NCBI GenBank assembly: GCA_043228905.1
Contig: JBHGNT010000017.1
Coordinates: 8,184,001 to 8,248,000, forward strand
Source: Azolla caroliniana
Taxonomy: Eukaryota > Polypodiophyta
Length of the DNA stretch: 64,000 nucleotides
Direction of reading: 5' to 3'
Position 1 is the stretch's first letter, and each line of letters opens with the position of its first letter. Shown here one piece after another: positions 46,249 to 56,797 of this stretch. The notes beneath the pieces are model-generated. The model saw nothing but the letters and a program-made list of their open reading frames with translations, did no database searches and was not told where the DNA came from. The position numbers and the translations under genes are program-made.

Positions 46249-46451
46249 GAACCTATAAATAATGGGATACATGTATTTTCAAATCAATTTGAATCAACAC
46301 CAGTCTTTAGCTCTCATTACATATCTTCTATCCATTCTCTTTCTTTCTCTATCTTAATACACCCATTCTTCTCTTAGCATTTCATTCCTTTCTTCTCATG
46401 TTCTCTTATATCCTTCTTCCATCACTCTATCTTTTATTCTTGGTTCTGACA
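46249..46451 (+). repeat. Right half of the M LTR
   Basis: It continues the LTR after the A2 insertion, with a TATA box at 46254-46261, and ends TTCTGACA. Confidence 0.6.
46254..46261 (+). promoter_or_regulatory. TATA box of LTR M
   Basis: TATAAATA in acctataaataatgg, five bases after the A2 target duplication. A2 therefore landed just upstream of the M core promoter. Confidence 0.5.
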
Positions 46452-46515
46452 GTTTGATTCGAATTCTCTCTCTCTCTCTCTCTCTCTCATCCTCCTCTAT
46501 AACCATCACGAAACC

Positions 46516-47235
46516 ATGGCCGCCATTAACTCAGAAGAATATCTCACCCTTGTTCCAGAAATGGAGAACCTTAAATCCAAGTTCGCATCTCTTGAAGTAG
46601 AGAATCAACGTCTACTTGGGGGTTACTATAGAGAAGCAACAACAACAAGAGGAGTTCACGCGATGGGTTCAACAGTTAGAGTCGACAATCGTAGTGTTAC
46701 AACAACAAAGGGTCGAAAGTCCAAAATTAGCCTCCCAGCTAAATTTGATGGTTCGAGGGCGCATTTCCGAGGTTTCTTGAATCAAGAATGGTTGCTGATT
46801 CAAATGTATCCCACACATTATTTGATAGATGCATCACGATAGTCGGGTTAGTGGGCACCTTATGGACTGCCATAGCGTTGTCGTGGTTTGCTCCATTGCT
46901 AGCGACAAATTCTCCTCTACTGAATAATTTTGAGGAATTTATCAAAGAATTTAAGGCTTGTTTCGGAGATACTAGTGGGGTGAGAACAACTATCAACAAG
47001 ATTCGTACACTACGTCAAGGTGATCAGCCAGCTTCGACATATGCAACCAATTTTCATCTCATCGCAAGCGATATTCCTTGGGATGAACAAGCCCTAATGG
47101 AGCAATTATGTTCAGGCCTTCGTAGTGATGTCAAAGACTTACTTCTTACCTTCTCCGAGGATCCAAGGTCACTTACAGAAGCTATTAGTTGAGCAATACA
47201 GTGTGATAATCGCCTTTTTCAGCGTCGATGTAAGC
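46516..47235 (+). pseudogene. Gag of M, first part
   Basis: ATG 46516 (MAAINSEEYLTLVPEMENLK) opens a frame with an N-terminal coiled-coil-like region (about residues 10-35) and KFDGSRAHFRGFLNQEW. It then ends at 46842; the conserved part continues in another frame (46788-47192: LLNNFEEFIKEFKACFGD, LRQGDQPASTYATNF, LRSDVKDLLLTF). A TGA stop at 47190-47192 follows, then CDNRLFQRRC up to the L insertion at 47236. At least one frameshift and one stop are present. Confidence 0.8.
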
Positions 47236-47463
47236 TGTTGTACGTTTTAGGGTTAGGGTTAATGGTAATGATGATTATCGATGACGAAGATAGAAATGGC
47301 GGAATAGTGAAGATGGTGGAGAGTATGATGGTGAGAGAGATTGAGATGAAGATGTTGAGAATCATTGAGAAGCATTGCGGGGTGGGGGGTGGTGCCTAGA
47401 ATGGCTCCACCCCCTCCCAAGGGGGTTCATCGTTAAGGGGAGAGAGAGGAAAAGAGATGACAA

Positions 47464-47494
<31 letters not shown>

Positions 47495-47632
47495 TTATTC
47501 CTCTTTCATTCATTCCCCATAAGGGGTTAAATAGTACAAGAGGGGGTAGATACATACGGGTGTAACTCCCCTCGAGCATTCATACTGGACACTCACTCAC
47601 ACCTCCTCGTATCCATCCACATGCACACACGT
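47236..47632 (+). repeat. Left LTR of L, first segment
   Basis: It starts TGTTGTACGTTTTAGGG with a short telomere-like tttagggttagggtta. It contains a GA run (about 47467-47490) and is cut by J at ACGT. The remainder is 59351-59480. Confidence 0.92.
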
Positions 47633-48094
47633 TGTCGTGAAGATCCGTCACTACGCGCGGATCGTGAGGCGGAACCGCCGGGGTTCTGGACCGGAAGGAT
47701 TCAAAGTCGGTACAAGCTTTTCGTAAGCTTTAGCGAGAAAGTACTTAAGATAGATTGGGAAAGAGAGAAGTTGAGATCACCCAATTGAGAGAGATTGATT
47801 GAAGTTTAACTTTAGATTTAAGAAACAAGTTACACGATCAATTTGATAACGAATCTCTTCCTCTTAATTTTCATAAAAAAAACCGTGTTTTTTCTCCTCC
47901 CCCTTCCCTCTTTTATAGATGCTCTCATGCATATGATGCATGTGAGGGTACAAGACATGCATAAATTGCATGTTTGCCATTTGGCGCTTACGTATTACAT
48001 GTGGTGCATGATAACCATGTCACTCATTTTAGTTCTCATGTATGAGAATTTACATGTAAAAGTACTATGATAGAAATATAATTTCAACTAAATA

Positions 48095-48164
48095 GCATGG
48101 CTTAATGGTAAGCCAATTGACTCTTAACTTGGAAGTGCAAGGTTCGAATCCTTACTTGCCCTCC
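48095..48164 (+). ncRNA. tRNA-like module in the 3' LTR of J
   Basis: Box A TGGCTTAATGG (48098-48108) and a perfect box B GGTTCGAATCC (48141-48151) are 32 bases apart, as in a tRNA. GGCTT/AAGCC can form a D-stem. The anticodon arm pairs poorly and no acceptor stem is convincing, so this is a tRNA-derived Pol III promoter-like sequence and not a working tRNA gene. It is antisense to J. No T-run terminator follows closely. Confidence 0.6.
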
Positions 48165-48210
48165 TTGTATATGTAAATATGTATATATATTTATATATTT
48201 ATTTATCTAG

Positions 48211-48405
48211 CCGGATGCCGTCGGTTACCGGTGCGTCGTCGGATGCCATCGCCGGATACCAGTGCATCGGATGCCGTCGGTTACCGTTGTCGTCGCCGGA
48301 TGTTGTCGGTTACCGGTGCGTCGCCGGATGCCGTCGGTTACCGGTGCCTCGCCGGATGCCGCCGGATTACCGTCGGATGCCGCCGGATCACCGGCTCCAT
48401 CGCCG
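48211..48405. repeat. 28-bp minisatellite in the 3' LTR of J
   Basis: About seven imperfect units of ccggatgccgtcggttaccg plus ggtgcgtcg. The 5' LTR has fewer units (58797-58950). Confidence 0.85.
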
Positions 48406-48762
48406 GTCCGGTTTTGGTTGGCCAAAACCCTTTACGTACCTTGAACTCTCTATGCTCCACACATAGACACAAAGATAATATCTTTTGCTCCACCTTATAT
48501 ATGATGAGAGCTGTATTTGTCGTGCCTATGTGGGATATCTCACAATTTTCTCCTTTCCTTTTACAAACTTTATACCCTCATATCTTGACATTTAGTTGTT
48601 CGTTTCTCGTGTAATAAAGTGCATTCGAAACCTCCATCATTTTGTACTTAGATATTAAATCGATTTAAAATGTTATCTTCACAATTATTGTATTATGTGA
48701 TTCATACTCGATTTCGTACGTTTTATGGGATTTTCACACTATTGCCGAAAATCTTCACGACA

Positions 48763-48779
48763 TCCACCCCCACCAAACC
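48763..48779 (-). other. Polypurine tract of J
   Basis: The minus strand reads GGTTTGGTGGGGGTGGA just before the LTR. Confidence 0.8.
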
Positions 48780-48834
48780 GCACGTCCTCCGGTACGTGCC
48801 AAGAAGAGAAGAAGTGAGATTTCGGCTACGATGA

Positions 48835-51800
48835 TCAATTAGATTCCTCCATGGCTTCATTTTCATCCGGCCTATAATGTTCATCGTCGAGGTAATCGAG
48901 GTCAGGATCCTTGTCTTGTCTTTTCTTGAAAATCTTTACTCTTTTTCCCGCAATGGGTACGGCCAACCTTGATCCGTCTAGTTCCGCAAGGTGGTATGTG
49001 GCATTATCGTTGGCACTTGTTACCACATACGGCCCGAACCATCTTCTTGCGAACTTCCTTGTTGTACTGTGTTGATTGTCAAGGGTGTTGTCGTAAACCA
49101 AAACCCAATCCCCTTCTTTAATCTTCTTGGGACGAAGTCGATGCGTGTTGTCGAACCGAACTTTGTTCTTTACTCGGGATGCCTTCATCATCGTTCGCGC
49201 TTTTTCTAAATCTTCATGTCTTCTTTCAAGTTGCCTTATCCACGCTGCTAATGACTCTTCTCGGCTCATCTCGTTCTCCCATGGTATCGCTACCCATGAG
49301 GCGATCGTCCTTTCGATGGGCATAATCCGCTTTTGTCCATACATAAGCTCCGTCGGCATATACCCTGTCACCGAGCTATGTGTCGTTCTATCGGCCCACA
49401 AGGCATAGGGTAATAGTCGTGGCCAATTCCCGACTCAACCGTTGCATGCCCGTACGATGGCTTTAACGATAGGTCCATGCCCTCGCTCGATCTTCCCATT
49501 CGCTTCCGGATTGTAGGCAGTCGTGAGGGAGAGCTTCACGCCTAGTCTTTCGAAGAGTTCCGTCGCTTCGTGCGCGTCCAACTCCCCTCGGTCGGCCACT
49601 ATCTTCCCTACACATCCATATCGGCAAACAACATCTTCAAGTAAAAATTTACAAACGGCTGAAGTCGTCTTATTTGTCAAGGCTCGTCCTTCCACTTGAT
49701 TTGTCAAGTCTTCCCTTGCCAACGCTAAGTACTTCATTTGTCCCACTCCCATTGGCATCGAGACCAGATCCACCATCCATTTGAAGTGAATGGTGAGTGG
49801 GTATGTCGGCTTTAACTCATCACGATGACGTATATTTGAATATATTTGGCAAGTTTCACATGTGGACACGAAATGGAGTACATCTTTGTACATGCTTGGC
49901 CACCAGTACTTCTCCTTCAATTTTTCGAACGTTGCCCATGTTCCTCTATGACCTGCCCAAGCACTCTCGTGGAATTCGGTCATCAGCGTCTCTTGCTCTT
50001 CTTTCTTTACCACCACTCGACGTGGTATTCCTGTCCGTCTTTTTGGATGTCGCCAAAGGAATCCTCCCTTCAAGAAGTATCGGTAAGCTTTCTTTCGGAT
50101 TCGTAGGGCCTCCTCCTTTGTCAACGAAGCATTTGTCGTCAATGTTCTTAGGAATCTACCGATGAGTAACCATTCTCCTTCGTACTTGTTCTCGTTGAAG
50201 GCGTGGAGGGTTTGCGTGTCCTGGTCTTCCGGCGACATTCGAGCCATCTTGAAGAAGTCGAGCGCGACATCTTCATCTTCCGAAACCATGTTACTTCCAT
50301 TTGAAAATCTTGCCCTCGACAGCATGTCAGCCATGGCGTTCTTCTTCCCTGCAATGTGACGGATCTCTGGGTTTAAAGACTTGATGTAGGCGATCCACCT
50401 TAGCATAGCAAGATCTGCGGTCGCACATCCCGAGACCATTCCGAGAATTGGGAGACAATCTGTCTCTATTATCACTTCTGACCCAATCAGGTAATCTTTG
50501 TCCGTCTTCACTGCTGACACAATACCCCAAAGTTCCCGCTTGACTTGGGCATATCTTTGTTGCCGTTCGTTGAGAACCTTTGCTCCGAACCGGATGGCAT
50601 ATCGCGCATTATCTTCACCTTCTTGGTTGATGACCCACCCGATTCCGGTTGGACTCGTATCTACGGTCACGTAAATTGGTTTCCCTTTGGCATAATCGGC
50701 CTTCCTTAGTGCCGGAGCTTCAAGAAGAAGTTTCTTTAATCTTCGCATCACCTTTGTGTGCTCGTCTCGCCATTCGAACTTTATTCTTTTCTTTAGTAGT
50801 CCATATAACGGTTCGGCGACATGAGCGTAGTGAGGAATCCATATATGATAAAATGCGCATGCTCCAAGGAACCTTCGAACCTCCGTTTGGTTTTCGCATT
50901 CTTCTTTCATGTCTTGGATTGCGTTCACTTTGGATGGCGAGGGCTTCCGGCCGTATGCTCCACACAAGTGACCTACCACCAAGATCTCTGGTTGCCCGAA
51001 TGCGGATTTTTCTCCCGAAAATGTCAAATTCGCATCTTTGAGCCTTTGAAGCACCTTCTCGCAATCTTTCATATGATCCGCAACGAACTTTCTACAACCT
51101 TCCTTATCTTTCGATTCATCTTTCTCCTCATCCGAACATCCTTTTATCGGAATATCATCCAAGAATGGCATCGTGATGTCCAGAATGCAATCCTTCAAGA
51201 CTATATTCATGGCATTCACCATATGAGCCACCGAGTTCGTTGCGCCTTGGGGTAAGGTACACATCCGCACAAGCCCGATCGGAGTCCTCATGGTTGTAAT
51301 GTCCCGACTGTCGATCGCCAATTGGAATTGGTCATATACGGAGTAGAGATCGCCAATGGAGTAGATGGACCGGCCCGCAAACGCTTCGGCAAATTCGTCC
51401 ACGCTCGGACCGATTCCAGCATTTCGAATTGTCACCTTGTTGACGGGTTGAAGATCTTGGATGAATCGCAATGATCCATTCTTCTTCGGCACCGTGAACC
51501 ACCTATTGGAATAAGGAGCATTCGACGGTTCTAGAATTCCCATACTCACCTTCTCCTTTAAGAGCTCGATCAGCTTTGGAAGGTCAGCTCTCGGAACCGG
51601 TATCGGTTTCAAATTCCAAGGCACATGAGGCACCGTGAAGATCACCATCGGCTCTATAACCTTTGGGTCGGCGTATCCGATTTCTCATGGGAAGAATGCA
51701 AAAGCCTTCCCATGTCTCTCAAGCATATCGCGAAACATTCGCTCCTCTTCAGGGAGAAGGAAATCCTCCTTTCCAACTCGTAGCTTCCCCTTCGTCTCTT

Positions 51801-52509
51801 TGGTGAAGTCATGACCTATCTTCTTTGGATCTCTTAAGCTTGGATCGTTAGCGACTTCCTTCATCTTTTGCCAGCTATCTTCCGGTAGCGGAACCGCAAC
51901 TGGCTTGATCTTCTTATCCACCGTTTTATATTTCGTGTTGATGTCAGCTTACTTGATCGAGATGCCACGACGGTATTCATCGATGATAGCGTACATGTTG
52001 ACGGAGTTAACCGAAATCACGCGTTGGTTGTGAAGATAGCTCAAGTCCACGACGTCCTCGATTTCGCCGATGGTGTCGTTAAATGAGGCTTCTTCCATAA
52101 TATGAGTCACGAACTCTCCCTCTTCTATTATATTCTCTTCTTTCAACATCTTCTCGAATTCTTGTATCCGGCGCTTGTGCTTCTTGTCGGGTAGTACTAG
52201 TTTACATGCGCCAGTGGTGTCGTTAAATGAGGCTTCTTCCATAATATGAGTCACGAACTCTCCCTCTTCTATTATATTCTCTTCTTTCAACATCTTCTCG
52301 AATTCTTGTATCCGGCGCTTGTGCTTCTTGTCGGGTAGTACTAGTTTACATGCGCCACTAGGTGTGACACATGTTGCTTCTCCTTGCAATCCACGCACTC
52401 TTCTTTCTTGTGGGGTCTTGTGATTGCTCGGACTATTTGTGCCCCATGCTTCAATAGTCCGCTCTAAAATCCGAGGATTCGCCTCCGAGACTATCTCGAT
52501 TCCTTTCAT
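48835..52509 (-). pseudogene. RT-RNase H-integrase frame of J with three in-frame stops
   Basis: One minus-strand frame from about 52509 to 48835, broken by TAA 51949-51951, TGA 51685-51687 and TGA near 49432-49434. A 144-bp tandem duplication lies at its N-terminus. RT: SNAPYSNRWFTVPKKNGSLRF, SIYSIGDLYSVYDQFQLA, catalytic FLDDIPIKG, then a charged insert and LTFSGEKSAFG. RNase H: YVTVDTSPTGIGWVINQ, IETDCLPILGM, NAMADMLSR. Integrase: zinc region HRGTWATFEKLKEKYWWP and CETCQ, core with MVDLVSMPMG, KIVADRGELDA and NPEANGKIERGHG, C-terminal RRWFGPYVVTSANDNATYHL. No chromodomain. The family is close to B; the FLDD box and insert are unusual for plant gypsy. Confidence 0.9.
52070..52357 (-). repeat. 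Perfect 144-bp tandem duplication in pol of J
   Basis: Two units of 144 bases with no difference I can see. The length is a multiple of three, so 48 residues (beginning GACKLVLPDKKHKRR) are duplicated in frame. B has no such duplication. Confidence 0.95.
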
Positions 52510-53107
52510 GATTGGCTCGCACCGTTAGGAATTGGACCAATCTTTGGTTGTCAAGACTCTTTATTCGTGCAAAGGCTGCTCCATTATCGAACACTTTGGT
52601 CTCCATCCGAGATGATGTGATATAAGGTTGCCCTAGGATGACAGGATGCGACGCCAATTCTTGTACGAAGAAGTGTTGATCCATCTCCACATCCCCGATC
52701 GTGACTTTGACATTTGGACAAGCTCCGTACAAATACTCCGTAGACTTTGTTGCCGCGCGAATCTTCCATCCGTGGTTTGTATTGATTGGCCATCTTCCTT
52801 TTTTGTAGAAGTCGGTTGACATGAGGTTGATCTCCGAGCCGTGGTCGATCAAGGCTACCACAGTCTCTTTCTTCTCCCCGATCTTCACCGGCGTCTCCGT
52901 TGTCGCTCGTGCCCAATGAGGTCGAGTGTAGTGGCTGTCCACCATATCTTCATCGATTTCATCTCTTGCCATCATTATGGCATTCGTTTTTGCTTTTTGC
53001 GGCTTCTCTTCTTCCTCGTCTGATTGTTGTCTCTTTCTCTTTACAAGGTCCACGATCGTGTCATGGAACTCCTTCTTCGTAATGCCAAGCAATTCCCTCA
53101 AGGACAA
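52451..53107 (-). pseudogene. Protease region of J
   Basis: The frame matches that of gag and overlaps the RT frame by 59 bases (52451-52509), so RT must be reached by a frameshift or separate initiation. It contains VVALIDHGSEINLMSTDF, the same DHGS motif as in B, and VILGQPYI, a retropepsin-like hydrophobic-Gly segment. Stops lie between this frame and gag (about 53130-53284). Confidence 0.85.
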
Positions 53108-53281
53108 AGTTACGTGGCTATCAAGAACTCGTTCTTCGAGAATCTTCTTTAGGTCCGTCGTCTACTCTATGTCCGACCTTAGCTTATAGGTAGGTATAGT
53201 CCTTGTCCTCCGAGCGGGGTCTTCGACACCAACCTTCACGGGCCGCACCGTTTCTTCAACTCGTATGCTCGGCTCCCCTTT

Positions 53282-54001
53282 TCAGCTTGATTCTCGTTCC
53301 TCCGTTTGTAAAGGTCGACTCGTCTCCGCATCGTCCTTCTTTTTCGCGTTCCTTGTTTCATGTCTTTTAGATGGGCCTTGCTCTTCTATTCTCTTTCTCT
53401 TTTCTTCGACGAACACCTTGTGGTTGTCGCACATCACCTCTGCGAGTATGGTGTTGTCGTCCACCGGATCCGACAACCCGGTTATGCTTTGCACGCTTCG
53501 GTCCGCAAGCTCTACCTCGTTCGATGTGATTTTTCCCTTCTTCTCATATTCGAGAACGGAAGTCCAAAACTTTGCTCCAGCTCTAGCAGCTTCAGTCTTG
53601 TCTTTCCCGACTCTTATTCCGGCCGACGCAGCATAGTGCATCGCATCCACATGAGTCGCATCGGCATCCTCCATAGATCTCTTCATTCCTCCTCTTCCGA
53701 AATTCACCCGTAGGGGTCTTCTAGTCTCGCTTGAGCAGATCATGTTGTCCTCTATGTATACGATATTTTGTCGAATCGCCTCTCGAAGACTCGCACAATC
53801 CCTTCTCATGTGGTCCATGCTATCGCACCACACGCATCTAAAGGGTTCTTTTCCTTTAGGGCCCCGACGATTCATGTTGGCTAGCGTGACCTTCTCGAAC
53901 TTCTTCGCTAGCTCTTCAATGATGTCGTCATCAATCTTCTTTTCTTCCACGTTACTTTGTCTTGGCGGCTCAACTACTTTCGGCGGTCTTGCTTTCTCCA
54001 T
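53282..54001 (-). pseudogene. Gag of J, C-terminal part (zinc knuckle)
   Basis: The frame is open from the K junction at 54001 to TGA 53282-53284. It is Pro- and Lys-rich, then has CVWCDSMDHMRRDC, a CX2CX4HX4C knuckle, then AMHYAASAGIRVG, shared with B. The apparent ATG at the edge is created by the junction with K and is not a genuine start. Confidence 0.85.
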
Positions 54002-54730
54002 TGTCGTAGTGTATTTTGTACACTACGTGAAAAACGTATATAGTATTAGATTCAATAAAAAATGAAGAAATAGAAGAAAATAGCAAAATAAATGGAACAT
54101 GCATAGGGCAAGATTCGAACCTTGCACCTCCATGTTAATAATGTAATGTCTTACCATTACACTAGCATTTCATTAGTGTTAAAGCATAGATGTCCCACAT
54201 AGAAAGGTAAATTCACGCTAGGATAAACATTAGAAAAACGCATAACAAAAGAAAAAGCTACACATACACATCTAGCGTGCATGATAAAAAACGCACAAGT
54301 TAGAAAAAAGCATGATCACTTTAGATAAAGCATATAGTCTATCTATAGGAAAAGCATGGGGTCTATAGTTAGAGAAAAAGCATGGATTACTAAGACTTCC
54401 TCATCACTACATAAGGATGGGGAGCACAATGTAATTGTGTGTGAAAAATATTTGGAAACTAGATATGTTTCTAAAAAACACCAATTAATAAACTATACTC
54501 GTGGGATTCACGAGAATTCTATATCATTCTCTTTCAACCGAAGTTTATATTCTTATATTCATATTGATTAATCTAATACAATACACTCGTGGGATTCACG
54601 AGTTTGCTATAACTCTTTCTTACAACATATTTATATTCTTATTAGCCTTAAAACTCTCTTCTTCCTAGTCCAAAACCCCAGTGGTTCCCACCCGACTCAC
54701 GCAAACGATCCGGAGCCGAAAGGCACGACA
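54002..54730 (+). repeat. 5' LTR of K
   Basis: It starts TGTCGTAGTGTA with a 9-base hairpin (CGTAGTGTA/TACACTACG) and ends GGCACGACA. It contains the tRNA-like module and two copies of a CTCGTG/CACGAG hairpin (54498-54514 and 54586-54602). Confidence 0.95.
54108..54170 (-). ncRNA. tRNA-like module in the 5' LTR of K
   Basis: On the minus strand, box A TAGTGTAATGG (54154-54164) and box B GGTTCGAATC (54112-54121) are 32 bases apart. The T-arm stem GCAAG/CTTGC is perfect. It resembles the J module (shared aatggtaag and ggNgtgcaaggttcgaatc). TTTT tracts follow about 25-40 bases beyond box B. It is antisense to K. It is not a complete tRNA. Confidence 0.6.
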
Positions 54731-54734
54731 CAGT

Positions 54735-54752
54735 TGGTGAACCCGACGTGAA
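54735..54752 (+). other. Candidate primer-binding site of K
   Basis: TGGTGAACCCGACGTGAA, identical to the B and J sites, four bases after the LTR. Confidence 0.7.
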
Positions 54753-54769
54753 GACCGGGTGGCAAGGAG

Positions 54770-56797
54770 ATGGAGAATCAACAAGAGGCGATGAACATGA
54801 TGATGATGATGTTCGAGAGAATGCTACAAGAACAACGCGAGATGTCGGAGATCACGACAGTAGTACAACGACTCGTACAACGAAACGGACAATTCAACGG
54901 AAACGATGTGTCACGCTATCTACGTGACTACAAGGCGGAGATGATACGATGTGGGATACCGGAAGGATTGCAAGTGATATCCTTTAGTCGGGTGGCCTCG
55001 GACGAACTACAAGAGAGAATCCACAAGATACAACAACAAAACTCGACATGGGAGTCCTTTGAAGAAGCTTTACGGGAGGCATATGACTATGAGAGATGGA
55101 CGGGACGAGATCGACGAGAATTCGACGAATGGGTGGCGTCGGAGAAGACTCACCGAAGTGCAACGCAAGCGTTCCTAGAGTTCGAGCATCGTTTTGCTCG
55201 ACTCTCGGAGCGGGAACGAAGATTGGTGGGAGGAGATAAAGTCTTAATGTTCGTAAGATCGATCGATCGGAAAGAAAGGATAGACATTGGGATCGAACTC
55301 GAAGATGATGACGGTGCGAACGGCCTTACCGAGGATTGGGCTAAAGTCGAAAGGGTATGCCGAAGACATGATGAAAGGAAGTTGAGAATCTCGTCAACAA
55401 CGACATGGCCCATGAAGGATGGTCGATTGAGGAAAAACGATGAAGCCAATATGAAGGCCGAAATACAACATGATGGTACCACGGGAGAAAGAGTGGAACA
55501 AGACACCCACTCGTCTTGTGAAAGAACGATGGCGAAGGATAAGGCCGATAATTCAAGTGTAGAAGGAAATTTCGGGATACAAGTGCCCGAGACATCGGGT
55601 CAAAAAGGGGTAAGCATAATAGATGTTTGCATAATTGATGCAGATAAAGAGTGTGAAGCGGATGTGATTAAGGAGGTAGCCACAAAAGACGAAATCGAAT
55701 CAGAGGTGGCTATGGACGAATCAATGGCGGATTGCCATATCGAGACTTCCCCACCACTGATTCCAGAGACTCCGGCGGTTGCGATCGAAAGGCAACGTGA
55801 GACCGAAGAGACGGAAGGTGGCGGAGAGAAAACGAATGCCGAAGCCGACGAATATGATGAAGAGATAGCCGAGAAGAATGCTAAGGGTGAAACTACGAAA
55901 GAAGGTAATACCGAGGATTCATGCCAACAATATCTAGAGACTTCGGCGGTTGTGTCCGAGAACCAACGTGAGACCGGAGAGACGGGAGATGGCGGCGAGG
56001 AAGGTAAAGTCGGAAGTCGGTTCGGATGGAAAATGATCCATCCGAAATTCCAATCTAAAAGAAAGTGCGACAATGCGGAGGTCGGGTCTACGACGGGAGA
56101 AGCGCGTAATACAGAGCACGCTCTACGGCGAATAAAGAAACGCGTGTTATGGCGAATAAAGAAGCACGCGCTACGGCGAGAAAAGAAGCATGCATTACAA
56201 CCACACGAGGACCGAACAACGAGCACATATCGGAGGACCTACGTAGCGAACAACGGAAAGAAGTGCCGAAAGTCGAACCGGACAAGGCAGGTGAAAACGA
56301 AGAAAAGAAAGCAAATCCGGACGAAAAGAAAAGAAAAGAAACCGACCCGAAAGAGCACTGAATCGGTAAAAACCGATCAACCGAGTCCGGATCGACCGAA
56401 TACAAATCGGAAAGGAAGCCGAACTAAACGAAAGACGATCCGACGAGACCGAATCGGAAGTAAGCTAATCCGACTAAACCGAAAATCCGAAAAGAAGTCG
56501 AGATTGATGAAGAAAAGAAAGAGGGCAAGAAAAGATACTACCGTGGATGACAAGGACCAAGCGGGCCATGCAAAAAGCGAACGAAGACTATGGTGGATCG
56601 GATGGCGACAATGGTTCGGGTGGAAAGAATGGGTCTACTCAAAATGGAGAGACAAAGTTGACATAGCGGGACAAACGGAGGATGGACGGAGGAGACTAAC
56701 AAACACCAACAACTTCGGCACATACCGGAGGATGTGCGGGTTTGGAGGGGGTGAGTGTCGTAGTGTATTTTGTACACTACGTGAAAAACGTATATAG
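54770..56797 (+). CDS. Intact gag-like protein of K, 675 residues, with basic C-terminus
   Basis: Open from ATG 54770 to TAG 56795-56797. Residues about 1-30 are Met/Glu-rich; about 30-215 are the same gag fold as J and B (NGQFNGNDVSRYLRDYKAEM, STWESFEEALREAYDYERW, FLEFEHRFARLSERERRLV). About 215-425 are acidic (many Glu, Asp and Thr), with a repeated phrase around ETSAVVSENQRETGETGDGG. About 440-610 are extremely Lys/Arg-rich (RTKRKEKKPTRKSTESVK and similar). About 615-640 are Trp-rich (LWWIGWRQWFGWKEW). No zinc knuckle and no protease or polymerase. The last 14 codons are read from the 3' LTR. The basic region could replace the zinc knuckle in RNA packaging; this is inference. An unbroken frame of this length in a non-autonomous element suggests recent selection or recent arrival. 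Confidence 0.8.
   Translation: MENQQEAMNMMMMMFERMLQEQREMSEITTVVQRLVQRNGQFNGNDVSRYLRDYKAEMIRCGIPEGLQVISFSRVASDELQERIHKIQQQNSTWESFEEALREAYDYERWTGRDRREFDEWVASEKTHRSATQAFLEFEHRFARLSERERRLVGGDKVLMFVRSIDRKERIDIGIELEDDDGANGLTEDWAKVERVCRRHDERKLRISSTTTWPMKDGRLRKNDEANMKAEIQHDGTTGERVEQDTHSSCERTMAKDKADNSSVEGNFGIQVPETSGQKGVSIIDVCIIDADKECEADVIKEVATKDEIESEVAMDESMADCHIETSPPLIPETPAVAIERQRETEETEGGGEKTNAEADEYDEEIAEKNAKGETTKEGNTEDSCQQYLETSAVVSENQRETGETGDGGEEGKVGSRFGWKMIHPKFQSKRKCDNAEVGSTTGEARNTEHALRRIKKRVLWRIKKHALRREKKHALQPHEDRTTSTYRRTYVANNGKKCRKSNRTRQVKTKKRKQIRTKRKEKKPTRKSTESVKTDQPSPDRPNTNRKGSRTKRKTIRRDRIGSKLIRLNRKSEKKSRLMKKRKRARKDTTVDDKDQAGHAKSERRLWWIGWRQWFGWKEWVYSKWRDKVDIAGQTEDGRRRLTNTNNFGTYRRMCGFGGGECRSVFCTLREKRI
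56744..56752 (+). other. Polypurine tract of K
   Basis: GGAGGGGGT just before the 3' LTR, inside the open frame. Confidence 0.7.

Larger units (their letters stand above)
47633..48762 (-). repeat. 3' LTR of J
   Basis: A 1130-bp LTR with a tRNA-like module (48095-48164) and a minisatellite (48211-48405). It differs from the 5' copy chiefly by minisatellite copy number and a 34-base indel near 48435. Confidence 0.93.

Noticed and set aside
48095-48164. A genuine nuclear tRNA gene
   Set aside because: Boxes A and B are good, but the anticodon arm and acceptor stem do not pair and the copies lie inside LTRs. I call it tRNA-like only.
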